Source: JBNJEM01 sp051745935 (GTDB lineage: Bacteria > Planctomycetota > Planctomycetia > Pirellulales > Pirellulaceae). Taken from it: 11,479 nucleotides of DNA. The notes under the pieces were generated by a model that saw nothing but the letters and a program-made list of their open reading frames with translations, made no database searches and was not told the DNA's origin. The position numbers were made by a program, and so were the translations under genes. The stretch lies in contig JBNJEM010000196.1 in the NCBI GenBank assembly GCA_051745935.1, positions 1-11,479 on the forward strand, given 5' to 3'. The stretch's first letter is position 1. Each line of letters opens with the position of its first letter. Shown piece by piece: positions 1 to 5,852 of the stretch.

Positions 1-1
1 C

Positions 2-367
2 ATCAACCAGTTCCGGATCGACACGCCCGGTGGTGTAAAAAGTTGCATCATCCCGGACATCGTGCTGTTTGTGAACGGACTGCCACTCGTGGTCGTGGAG
101 TGTAAAGAGGCCAGCCACGTCCAAGCCAACCCAATGTACGAGGCGTTCCGTCAGTTGATGCGATACAGCGAACAGCGACCGGCCACGCACGAGTCCGGGC
201 TCCGTGAGGGTGAGCCGCGGCTGTTTTACACCAACCAGTTCCTCCTCCGCACTAGCGGCGGGCAGTGTGAATTCGGCACGATCACTTCGACCGACGAAGA
301 GTACTTCTACCCCTGGCGGGACATTTACCCGGAGGCGCGCATCAAAGGGGTCAGGCCTCTTTGTTGA
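2..367 (+). pseudogene. hsdR: Type I restriction enzyme R subunit, N-terminal fragment (truncated)
   Basis: HsdR is the motor and nuclease subunit of type I restriction-modification complexes. The reading frame is open from the left window edge, so the true start lies outside. The visible part matches the HSDR_N nuclease domain: a PDIVLFVNG stretch from base 53 followed by PLVVVECK, giving the Asp...Glu-x-Lys arrangement of the PD-(D/E)xK catalytic core. Then come a QLMRYSEQ segment, a YTNQFLLRTSGG strand and a FGTIT...YFYPW segment, all in family order. The match stops at about base 340, where the inverted repeat of a RAYT element begins; the last eight codons (IKGVRPLC) are element sequence. 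The helicase domains are absent, and no hsdR reading frame resumes to the right of the element at 1311. No hsdM or hsdS is in view. The protein cannot be functional as a complete restriction subunit. Family identity is confident; whether upstream hsdM/hsdS survive is unknown. Confidence 0.85.
341..365 (+). repeat. Left terminal REP-like palindrome of the RAYT element
   Basis: This imperfect palindrome begins ATCAAAGGGG and ends CTCTTTGTT. It is the inverted counterpart of 1286-1310, with three mismatches in 25. It sits exactly where hsdR homology ends. Confidence 0.7.
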
Positions 368-600
368 AGCAGTTGGATGTGTTAGGCTATGGTCGCCGCC
401 GCGAGGCAACGTCGCTTCCTTTCGTCCCGCGAAGATGACCGGCTCTTGGGGCGGTTTCTCCGGGATTTCAACACCTGCCTGTGCTAGACAAGCTCATCTT
501 CGCCGCGCGTCACCGCCATTGTTGCCCTGCTTTTGCACGGCTAAAATCATTTCCGGACAGGCACTAGGCTATGGTTTTCGCAGCCTGGAGACCAACAAAC
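368..600. other. Non-coding leader inside the RAYT element
   Basis: No gene is recognisable here. It contains two copies of the 11-mer TAGGCTATGGT, at 383-393 and 565-575. The second lies shortly before the transposase start, followed by a GGAG at 586-589 at a workable distance from the ATG at 601. The repeated 11-mer could be part of a promoter or a transposase binding site; neither can be shown from sequence. Confidence 0.4.
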
Positions 601-1309
601 ATGTCCCGACCACCACGTGCCGACGAAGCGGGAGGGCTTTACCACGCCCTGAACCGCGGCAACCTTCGGGCAACCATCTTTCACAAAGAGTAGGATTTTG
701 AAGCCTTTGAGCGAATCCTTTATGAAGCACTTCAAATTCACAAAGTTGAACTGTTTTCTTTCCAACTGATGCCCAATCACGACCACCTTGTTTTGCGTCC
801 GCTGGTCGACGGCGAAATGAGCCGCTTCATGGGATGGATAGGCGGCACTCGCACGATGCGGTATCATGCTCACTATTACACCAGTGGAATGGGGCATGTT
901 TACCAACAGCGTTACAAGAGCTTCCCGATTCAGGACGACGACCCCTTCTTCGTCGTTTGCCGATACGCCCGAGCGAAACGCTTTGCGGGCCGGACTTGTC
1001 GAGCGAGCCGAACAGTGACGTTAGGGATCGCTTTGGCGTTGGGTTCGCAAACCCGAACCCAGACCGCCGCTTTTATCCCCTTGGCCGATGCCCCGCCTTG
1101 CCGGTTGGGTCGGGCGTGTCAACGAGCCTCTTTCAGAGCAAGAATTGGCAGCGGTCCGATTATCGGCGCAGCGTGGTAGGCTACTTGGGGACGAAGGTTG
1201 GGTGGAGTCGATCGCCGGTCGTCTCAACCTCGAATCAACGATGCGTCCCCGCGGCGGAAAACGGGTTCGCTTCCCGAAAGACGACATCAAAGAGGCTTGC
1301 CCCCTTTGA
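601..1309 (+). pseudogene. REP-associated tyrosine transposase (Y1_Tnp, IS200-like), degraded
   Basis: RAYTs are single-copy HUH-type transposases that process REP palindromes as single strands. From the ATG at 601 the frame reads MSRPPRADEAGGLYHALNRG, a typical start. The HUH metal motif follows in FQLMPNHDHLVLRPL and then a conserved GHVYQQRYKSFPIQDDD block. There are four lesions: a TAG stop at 691; a +1 insertion in the bases 967-970; and two stops at 1016 and 1022, where the family has the Trp residues of WRWGSLWRW. Past the insertion a single frame runs to 1309 through ERNALRAGLVERAEQ, WVGRVNEPLSEQELAAVR and RPRGGKRVRFP, so the full length of about 235 codons can be reconstructed. The few, discrete lesions imply recent inactivation. 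The identification is firm, and the gene should be inactive unless the lesions are suppressed. Confidence 0.88.
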
Positions 1310-1310
1310 T
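1286..1310 (-). repeat. Right terminal REP-like palindrome of the RAYT element
   Basis: This imperfect palindrome begins ATCAAAGAGG and ends CCCTTTGAT, an inverted copy of 341-365. It overlaps the last codons and the TGA stop (1307-1309) of the transposase, so the end of the gene and the end of the element are shared. Confidence 0.7.
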
Positions 1311-1533
1311 TCTCGAGCGGGCGCCGGCGCATGTCCTCCGGTATTCCTGGCCGACCGGGTGCACGAGAATTCAGCTAGATCACCCAGTCATCGTCCAAAA
1401 TTATGCCAGTCCTTTTTGTCTCGGCGCAACAGCCTCCTGGCTAATTATACTTCAGGCGGTTGGATGTTTCCGGGTGGAAAGCTGCCCGACGCAAGCCGTC
1501 CTCCCGTTGGTCGGACTCGCGGCGGAGGAAGTC
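1311..1533. other. Intergenic stretch without recognisable gene
   Basis: Between the RAYT right end and the palindrome ahead of the toxin-antitoxin operon I see no recognisable product on either strand. Open frames here give no familiar motif and do not continue the interrupted hsdR. The missing remainder of hsdR must therefore have been deleted or moved rather than simply separated by the element. Confidence 0.5.
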
Positions 1534-1558
1534 ATCCGCGACCGGTATAGTCGCGGAT
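1534..1558. repeat. Perfect 9-bp inverted repeat upstream of higBA
   Basis: ATCCGCGAC (1534-1542) and GTCGCGGAT (1550-1558) are perfect inverted copies separated by the 7 bases CGGTATA. No T-run follows on the plus strand, so it is not a standard intrinsic terminator. It lies just upstream of the TTCG...CGAA operator pair and could be a binding site for another regulator or part of the promoter region. Confidence 0.45.
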
Positions 1559-1563
1559 CGGCG

Positions 1564-1578
1564 TTCGTATTTTGCGAA
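1564..1578. promoter_or_regulatory. Putative HigA operator, copy 1
   Basis: TTCGTATTTTGCGAA is an imperfect palindrome with TTCG/CGAA ends. A near-identical copy lies 30 bp downstream. Placed upstream of an antitoxin with a helix-turn-helix domain, the pair is most simply read as autoregulatory operators for the TA operon. Binding is inferred. Confidence 0.55.
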
Positions 1579-1593
1579 CTTTGGCCTTGTCGG

Positions 1594-1608
1594 TTCGTAA
1601 TTTGCGAA
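1594..1608. promoter_or_regulatory. Putative HigA operator, copy 2
   Basis: TTCGTAATTTGCGAA is the more symmetric of the two copies. Its centre is 30 bp from that of copy 1, roughly three helical turns, so two repressor dimers could sit on the same face of the DNA. It ends 40 bases before the chosen toxin start. Confidence 0.55.
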
Positions 1609-1648
1609 TTACAATGACGGTGGATGCCGATACATGGAGCAGCGACGG

Positions 1649-2026
1649 ATGCGAGTGATCTCCAAGGCCCGGTTGAAGCAGTTCTGGGAAGTGCCCGGTC
1701 ACGAGGACTCCGAAGGGCCGCTCGGCGCGTGGTACACGCATGTGAGCAATAGAACGGTGGCCTGGCAGTCCTGGGGCGACGTGAAGGCCGAGTTTGGCAC
1801 GGCGAGTCTGGTGGGTAACTGCGTCGTCTTCAACATCGGCGGCAACAAATGCCGGCTCGTGACCCGAATCCTGTATCCCAGCCAGAAGGTCTTCGTCCTG
1901 AAGGTGATGACCCACGAAGAATACGACGAAGACAAATGGAAAGAGGAGTGTGGCTGCTATTGTCCGCCTCGTCCGAAGAAAGGGGCCGCACGCAACCTTC
2001 CCAAGCGGAAGCGAAAAGGACGGTGA
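1649..2026 (+). CDS. higB: HigB-family type II toxin (mRNA interferase)
   Basis: HigB toxins cut mRNA, usually on the ribosome, and are neutralised by HigA. The chosen start gives MRVISKARLKQFWE, the usual beginning of the HigB_toxin family, with a GGAG at 1636-1639 nine bases upstream. An ATG at 1634 in the same frame would add five residues and cannot be excluded. The core follows the family: LGAWYTHV, W...DVKAEFGTASLVG and VVFNIGGNKCRLVTRI, then a final strand and HEEYDED. The product is 125 residues. It is longer than the roughly 100 usual for the family because of a C-terminal tail rich in Cys, Pro, Lys and Arg (CGCYCPPRP... ending RKRKGR). It is followed four bases after its stop by higA, and toxin-first order is the norm for higBA. 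Transcription is probably repressed by HigA through the two upstream palindromes. Confidence 0.85.
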   Translation: MRVISKARLKQFWEVPGHEDSEGPLGAWYTHVSNRTVAWQSWGDVKAEFGTASLVGNCVVFNIGGNKCRLVTRILYPSQKVFVLKVMTHEEYDEDKWKEECGCYCPPRPKKGAARNLPKRKRKGR

Positions 2027-2030
2027 CAAG

Positions 2031-2462
2031 ATGACCACCAAAACGACGTTCAGCCTCAAGGGGAAAGCCCGAGACTCCTACTTGGAGCTTGTGCTCGCTT
2101 TTCCCCTGGCCTCGATCAAGTCCAATGAACATCTTGAAAAAGCCCAGGAAGTGATGGATCCGCTTCTTGCCAAGGGCCGACTCGACCAAGGGGAGGAGAT
2201 GTATCTGGATGCCCTGAGCGATCTGGTGGCCGCTTATGAAGACGAGCATCATGCCATCGAGGCCGCCTCCGACGCCGACATGCTGCGGCACTTCATGGAA
2301 GCAAGAGGCGTGACGCAAGTGCAACTGCACCGAGACACCGGCATCGCCAAATCAACCATTTCCGAAGTGCTGGCGGGTAAGAAACCGTTCAGTCGGCAGA
2401 TGATCCGGGGACTGGCCGACTACTTCAAGGTCGATGTCAGTGTGTTGGCGGCCAATCCGTGA
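2031..2462 (+). CDS. higA: HigA-family antitoxin, XRE helix-turn-helix protein
   Basis: HigA binds and inhibits HigB and represses the operon. The start at ATG 2031 is preceded by AAAAGGA (2014-2020), ten bases upstream. It lies four bases after the toxin stop, so the two genes are probably translationally coupled. The 143-residue product has an N-terminal part (about 1-75) with LELVLAFPLASIKSNEHLEKA, a region commonly found ahead of the DNA-binding domain in this HigA subgroup. A C-terminal HTH_3 domain follows (about 84-140): MLRHFMEARGVTQVQLHRDT, then GIAKSTISEVLAGKKPFSR as turn and recognition helix. An earlier GTG/ATG in the same frame, inside higB, would add unrelated residues and is unlikely. 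No disruption is seen, so the TA pair looks functional. Confidence 0.88.
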   Translation: MTTKTTFSLKGKARDSYLELVLAFPLASIKSNEHLEKAQEVMDPLLAKGRLDQGEEMYLDALSDLVAAYEDEHHAIEAASDADMLRHFMEARGVTQVQLHRDTGIAKSTISEVLAGKKPFSRQMIRGLADYFKVDVSVLAANP

Positions 2463-2476
2463 TCTGGGGCCAAGCC

Positions 2477-2734
2477 ATGATCTTCCGCCTTTCTCGGAAG
2501 CTTGCCACAGAGATCAAAGAGGCACCCAGGAAGAGCTTCGCGCTGCGAATCGGCGGCCCGGGCGAGTGGTGCCAGTTCGGTATCAGGCGACATGCAGCGC
2601 AGGATGGACGACGGCAGAGCGAGAACGAGCAGGGGATATTTCATGATGCGTTGTCCTTCGATAATTCCGCATACGGACGTTCAGATACCGTTTATGTACC
2701 CTACCGGCGGGAAAAGGTGTCAACCCGCATCTAG
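2477..2734 (+). pseudogene. Probable DUF6933-like remnant (N-terminal end only)
   Basis: Fourteen bases after the higA stop an ATG opens a frame reading MIFRLSRKLATEIKEAP. This resembles the very conserved start of DUF6933 proteins, which are small and of unknown function. After about 25 residues the resemblance fades: the expected aromatic, Asp-rich middle and TNTxSLYS-type motif are missing, and the frame runs on through Arg- and Ser-rich sequence to 2734. I read it as the start of a gene whose rest was replaced or frameshifted. The position could mean a former third gene of the higBA transcription unit. The family call is from memory of the motif. A real, unrelated 86-residue protein is the alternative. 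Confidence 0.35.
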
Positions 2735-2877
2735 TCGCCGGTTGCGTAACGCCTTCGACGTAAGAAGCCCGCAGACATCGCACCCGCTCAACAAAACCAG
2801 AATCTGCAAGCCTCCCAACCTCTGCAGCTTCGCCCGTTTTGATCATTCCATGCGGGAAAAGTTGTCATGCGGGAAAG
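2735..2877. other. Short intergenic stretch, no gene recognised
   Basis: Nothing convincing is seen on either strand between the DUF6933-like frame and the group II intron remnant. Confidence 0.4.
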
Positions 2878-2991
2878 GGTGATTGCGATAGGCACCGCCC
2901 TTACCGGCGGCCCCCGCACGGATCCGCACGTGAGCGACTACCTCGTACAACTCCTCCGTCAGGTAAGCCTTCACGGGGCGCGGAAACGGCC
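2878..2991 (-). mobile_element. Decayed 3' end of a group II intron (5'-truncated)
   Basis: Read on the minus strand, this segment aligns over nearly its whole length with the group II intron 3' end at 11096-11200. Shared blocks include CCGTTT-CGCGCCC (end of the maturase frame), CTCACGT-CGGATC, GTGCGGGGG, CCGGTAA and CGC-ATCACC. The domain V equivalent is 2953-2921, the same 33-nt length as in the other copy. Its 5' strand reads GAGTTGTACG where a functional domain V has GAGCCGTA, so the catalytic AGC triad is lost. Only the terminal maturase codons, domain V and domain VI remain. It cannot splice. Beyond 2991 the sequence switches abruptly to a RAYT transposase. Confidence 0.65.
2921..2953 (-). 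ncRNA. Degenerate group II intron domain V
   Basis: This is a 33-nt segment matching the domain V hairpin at 11140-11172 in length and in its 3' strand (CACGTGCGGATC). The 5' strand has diverged (GAGTTGTACG), which breaks both the lower stem and the catalytic AGC. Confidence 0.5.
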
Positions 2992-2997
2992 GGGGGC

Positions 2998-3312
2998 AAT
3001 CTCTCGGTCGGCATGCACGACTTGAACTCCGGCTATGCCACATGGTTCAATCGACGATATCGACGGGTTGGCTCTTTGTTCCAGGGGCGATTCGAAGCCA
3101 TTCTGGTGGAATACGAGTCGGTTTGTTGGACGTTGAGTCGTTACATCCACCTCAATCCCGTTCGGGCGAGAAGGGTCCAGCGTCCGGAGGACCATCCATG
3201 GCGCGGTTACCGGCACGACTCGCGATCCGGTGGCGCCCCTGACGGGTTGGACTGGCCATGCGTCTTGGCCGACATTGGCAAGGATCCGCGTCGTGCACGC
3301 GGCGAGTATCGT
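2998..3312 (+). pseudogene. IS200-like / RAYT transposase, C-terminal half only
   Basis: The frame reads NLSVGMHDLNSGYATWFNRR, then RRVGSLFQGRFEAILVE, LSRYIHLNPVRARRVQRPED, PWRGY and LDWPCVLADIGKDPRRARGEY. These are the conserved blocks of the second half of Y1_Tnp transposases in their usual order. The N-terminal half with the HUH metal site is absent: upstream of NLSVGM the sequence is group II intron remnant on the opposite strand. After about 3312 the match ends, although the frame stays open to 3414. It belongs to a different RAYT subgroup from the copy at 601-1309 (the GMHDLN...YIHLNPVRA type) and is not a duplicate of it. With no catalytic domain it is inactive. The frame is open from 2839 but those first codons are unrelated sequence. 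Confidence 0.8.
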
Positions 3313-3726
3313 CCAGCAAATCGCGTCGTGTGTGTTTGGTTCTGTTCATCTTCTCTATTCCGCCAACCGTCTGAGACATCACGTGAAATCACGCCGCGGG
3401 GAACTCGATTCTGAGAGGTCCAACCATGCCTCCGAAGATCCCCGAAGTGAACGGCTCCGTCAAACACTGTTGATCATTCGATCCCAAGTTCTGTCCGACC
3501 AGTCTTTGACGGTATTGTTTGGGCTGTCTCCGGGCACCGAAACAGAGTTAGAGAATCGACGTGGTTGTTATGAGAGTCCTCGGCAGGTACTCTGACAGCA
3601 AGCGATCGCGATCCGACAGCAGTGTACCCAAATGTGATCAGCGATGGAAAGTATGGTAGGCGTGCGAACATCATGAATTGGAAACGGCGGTAAGAAACGA
3701 GCCCATTCATTCGGAGAGCATCTGTA
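3313..3726. other. Intergenic stretch upstream of the deacetylase gene
   Basis: No gene is recognisable in these roughly 400 bases on either strand. The promoter of the downstream gene must lie here. A TTGACG at 3506-3511 resembles a -35 box but has no convincing -10 at the right spacing. The ribosome binding site GGAGAG is at 3713-3718. Confidence 0.45.
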
Positions 3727-5580
3727 ATGACCATACGACTTGTGTGCTTGTTGGCTGCAACCTGGGGTGCCTTCAACGCGGTCGCGGGCGAACCGGGGAA
3801 TCGGCTTGTCTATCTGGACGAATTTGCCAACCCTTACTATGTTGGGCTCGAAACGGCCAAGCTGACCACGCCGCAGTGGGTTGGCGAGGAAGGGGTCGAG
3901 GCGGTCATCGTGCTGTCGATCGACGATCTCCGTGATCCGAAACGATTCGAAACGTTTCTCCGGCCGGTGATCCAACGGCTGAAGCAGATCGACGGGCGGG
4001 CGCCGATCAGTTGCATGGGCAACCGGTTGGATCTGGAGCATCCGCTGCTGGGCCAGTGGCTTGCCGAGGGCCTGAGCATCGAACCGCACACCTACCGTCA
4101 TCCGTGTCCGTTGCTGCAAAAAGACGACTTCGAAAGCGCGAAGGACACCTACGACCGGTGTATTGACCAGATGTTCGACTTGGACGGCGCTCGCCCCGTC
4201 GCCTTCCGGATGCCTTGTTGCGACTCGATGAACTCGATCAGCCCGCGGTTCTTCGCCGAGGTATTCAACAAGACGACGCCGCGGGGGAACTTCCTGCGGA
4301 TGGATTCGTCGGTGTTTCTGCTGCTGACGCCGGACGATCCGAGCGTGCCGCCGGAGATCCTTGCCGCGGAGGGAGGGCGTTCGCGGTTCGACAAGTACGT
4401 ACCGCGCGATCGAGGCTTCGTCAACTACATCGAGAATTACCCCTATCCCTATGTCATCGCGCGCCTGTGCTGGGAAATGCCCTCGTCCATTCCCGACGAC
4501 TGGCAGGGTCACAACCTGCAGAAGCCCCACCACCCCGTGACGATTGCCGATATGAAAGCGGCCATCGACGCGACGGTCAGCAAGCAAGGCGTGTACGTGC
4601 TGACTCACCATGCCGGTGCTTGGATCCGAAACGATCAGGTCATCGAGTTGATCGACCACGCGGTAGGGCGTTACGGCAGCAAGGTCAAGTTCCTCAACTT
4701 CCGCGAGGTCCATGAGCGGCTGGCCGAGAACCTGCTGGGCGGTCAGTCGCTGCGTGCTCCGTGCGGCGGGGACAACGGCGTGCGCGTGCTGGACGTGAAC
4801 AACGACGGGTTCATGGACGTGGTCATCGGCAACCGGGACGTCCGCCGGACGCGGATCTGGTCGCCGGCGAACCAGAATTGGACCGTGATTGATTTTCCCG
4901 CGTCGATCGTCGAAGTCGACGCCGACGGCAACCGGCGCGATGCGGGCGTTCGCTTCGGCGTGCTCCGGCCCGACGGCCACGCCAGCATGCTGGTGCGCAA
5001 CGAGACCACGGCTGGGCTTTGGCACTTCGACGGTCAGCAATGGATCGAAGACCCTCAGGGACTCAAGGGGTTGGAACGCGACGGCCCAGTGCATACTTCG
5101 CTGGCCGGGGGCGACAAGGGGGCCCGTCTGCGCGACCTGGACGGGGACGGCGTCTGCGAGTTGATCATCGGCGGGCCGCGGCGGCAGGCGGTATTTCGCT
5201 GGGCGGGCCGCGGCGGCTGGACGCGTCTGCCCTTTGCGCTGCCGCCAGAGACATCGATCGTGGACGATCAAGGGCGCGACGCCGGGCTGCGCTTCGTCGA
5301 TATGGATGAAGACGGCCATGCCGACGTGGTGTTCAGCAACGCCGACCGCTACTCGCTGCATCGGTTTACATCGACGGACGACGGGTGGGGGCACAGAATC
5401 CTCGGCGGGCCCCGAACCGACGGCGGTTGCATTCCCATGATCGTCCGCGGCGACGGCACCAACAACGGGGCCTGGTTCAGCTTTCGGCACATGTGGGTGC
5501 AGAACGAAGAGACCGGCGCCCGCTATACGCCCAGCCAAACCGAAAGCCGTTCGTACGAAGCACTGTTGGGCCGCCAGTGA
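3727..5580 (+). CDS. Secreted polysaccharide deacetylase-like protein with FG-GAP repeats
   Basis: GGAGAG at 3713-3718, eight bases before the ATG, supports the start. Residues 1-20 form a Sec signal peptide (MTIRLVCLLAATWGAFNAVA). Residues about 57-330 resemble a NodB-type deacetylase: SIDD at 64-67 in the place of the TFDD motif, the metal-ligand motif HTYRHP at 121-126, RMPCCDS at 161-167 and VYVLTHHAG at 289-297. Such enzymes remove acetyl groups from glycans with a divalent metal held by Asp-His-His. From about 345, FG-GAP/VCBS-like repeats follow with calcium-loop signatures DVNNDG (356-361), DLDGDG (470-475) and DMDEDG (525-530), suggesting a propeller that binds ligand or surface glycan. 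The end (NNGAWFSFRHMWVQNE) resembles planctomycete proteins that in my recollection continue into a large PVC-type dehydrogenase/cytochrome region. Here the protein stops at 617 residues. The substrate is unknown. Confidence 0.75.
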   Translation: MTIRLVCLLAATWGAFNAVAGEPGNRLVYLDEFANPYYVGLETAKLTTPQWVGEEGVEAVIVLSIDDLRDPKRFETFLRPVIQRLKQIDGRAPISCMGNRLDLEHPLLGQWLAEGLSIEPHTYRHPCPLLQKDDFESAKDTYDRCIDQMFDLDGARPVAFRMPCCDSMNSISPRFFAEVFNKTTPRGNFLRMDSSVFLLLTPDDPSVPPEILAAEGGRSRFDKYVPRDRGFVNYIENYPYPYVIARLCWEMPSSIPDDWQGHNLQKPHHPVTIADMKAAIDATVSKQGVYVLTHHAGAWIRNDQVIELIDHAVGRYGSKVKFLNFREVHERLAENLLGGQSLRAPCGGDNGVRVLDVNNDGFMDVVIGNRDVRRTRIWSPANQNWTVIDFPASIVEVDADGNRRDAGVRFGVLRPDGHASMLVRNETTAGLWHFDGQQWIEDPQGLKGLERDGPVHTSLAGGDKGARLRDLDGDGVCELIIGGPRRQAVFRWAGRGGWTRLPFALPPETSIVDDQGRDAGLRFVDMDEDGHADVVFSNADRYSLHRFTSTDDGWGHRILGGPRTDGGCIPMIVRGDGTNNGAWFSFRHMWVQNEETGARYTPSQTESRSYEALLGRQ

Positions 5581-5582
5581 GA

Positions 5583-5789
5583 AGGTGGGAAGGCTCGGCG
5601 GTGAGTCGCGTGCTTCCCGACGGCGGCGGATACGGCCGGGGCTACGGCATGAAAGGTGGGTTGGTGTGCTTACCCGTGAAAGACCGGGATATTCTGATTC
5701 GCAGCAACGCGGATACGGGCGGGGGAGAACGGAAAAAGCTCACCGTTTTCGGGCTGGTTGACAGCCGACGAAACGCGGTGGTATCCTAG
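5583..5789 (+). pseudogene. Sialidase-like (BNR/exo-alpha-sialidase family) fragment
   Basis: In the frame starting RWEGSAVSRVLPDGGG the sequence reads GYGMKGGLVCLPVKDRDIL, then SNADTGGGERKKLTV. This matches the part of secreted sialidase-like glycoside hydrolases where CLPVKDRDIL-(I/V)-SN-DT-GG-R-K-TVW precedes a SFDGG-TWP Asp-box. Here the match breaks after TVF and the frame ends at 5789, so the Asp-box repeats are missing on both sides. The fragment begins only two bases after the deacetylase stop, with no signal peptide or start of its own. It is therefore debris or a fusion scar, not a gene. The family call is made from motif memory. Confidence 0.5.
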
Positions 5790-5797
5790 CGCACGCT

Positions 5798-5832
5798 GGC
5801 CTGTGCATACGCGTTCCTGTTTTTTACAGGCC
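5798..5832 (+). promoter_or_regulatory. Inverted repeat just ahead of the aminotransferase ribosome binding site
   Basis: GGCCTGT (5798-5804) pairs with ACAGGCC (5826-5832), and CCTGT (5816-5820) can alternatively pair with ACAGG (5826-5830) around a T-only loop. The two pairings are mutually exclusive and end six bases before the GGAAG ribosome binding site. It could be a weak terminator for upstream transcription or a leader structure; neither is proven. Confidence 0.3.
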
Positions 5833-5852
5833 AAAAAAGGAAGAAGTGTTCC

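Larger units (their letters stand above)
341..1310 (+). mobile_element. RAYT (REP-associated tyrosine transposase) element bounded by inverted palindromes
   Basis: The element is defined by two 25-nt sequences in inverted orientation, at 341-365 and 1286-1310. Reverse-complementing the right one and laying it on the left gives 22 identical positions of 25. Each copy is itself an imperfect palindrome (ATCAAAG...CTTTGAT in the right copy), as is typical of REP sequences that flank their cognate RAYT gene. The transposase pseudogene lies between them and its stop codon falls inside the right palindrome. The left end interrupts hsdR. No target-site duplication is evident between 332-340 and 1311-1319, which fits HUH single-strand transposases. 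Boundaries rest on the repeats and the hsdR break. Confidence 0.7.

Noticed and set aside
2420..2644. A minus-strand frame starting MKYPLLVLALPSSILRC, preceded by GAAGGA, resembling a short lipoprotein signal
   Set aside because: It has only 74 codons, runs antisense into higA and shows no recognisable mature domain. The plus-strand DUF6933-like start in the same place is more convincing, though a decayed lipoprotein gene cannot be ruled out.
3506..3540. A sigma-70 promoter upstream of the deacetylase gene based on TTGACG at 3506-3511
   Set aside because: No acceptable -10 hexamer is found 16-18 bases downstream.
3568..5538. A 656-codon minus-strand frame opposite the deacetylase gene
   Set aside because: It is the antisense shadow of the plus-strand gene, which has a signal peptide, ribosome binding site and family motifs. 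The minus translation has none.
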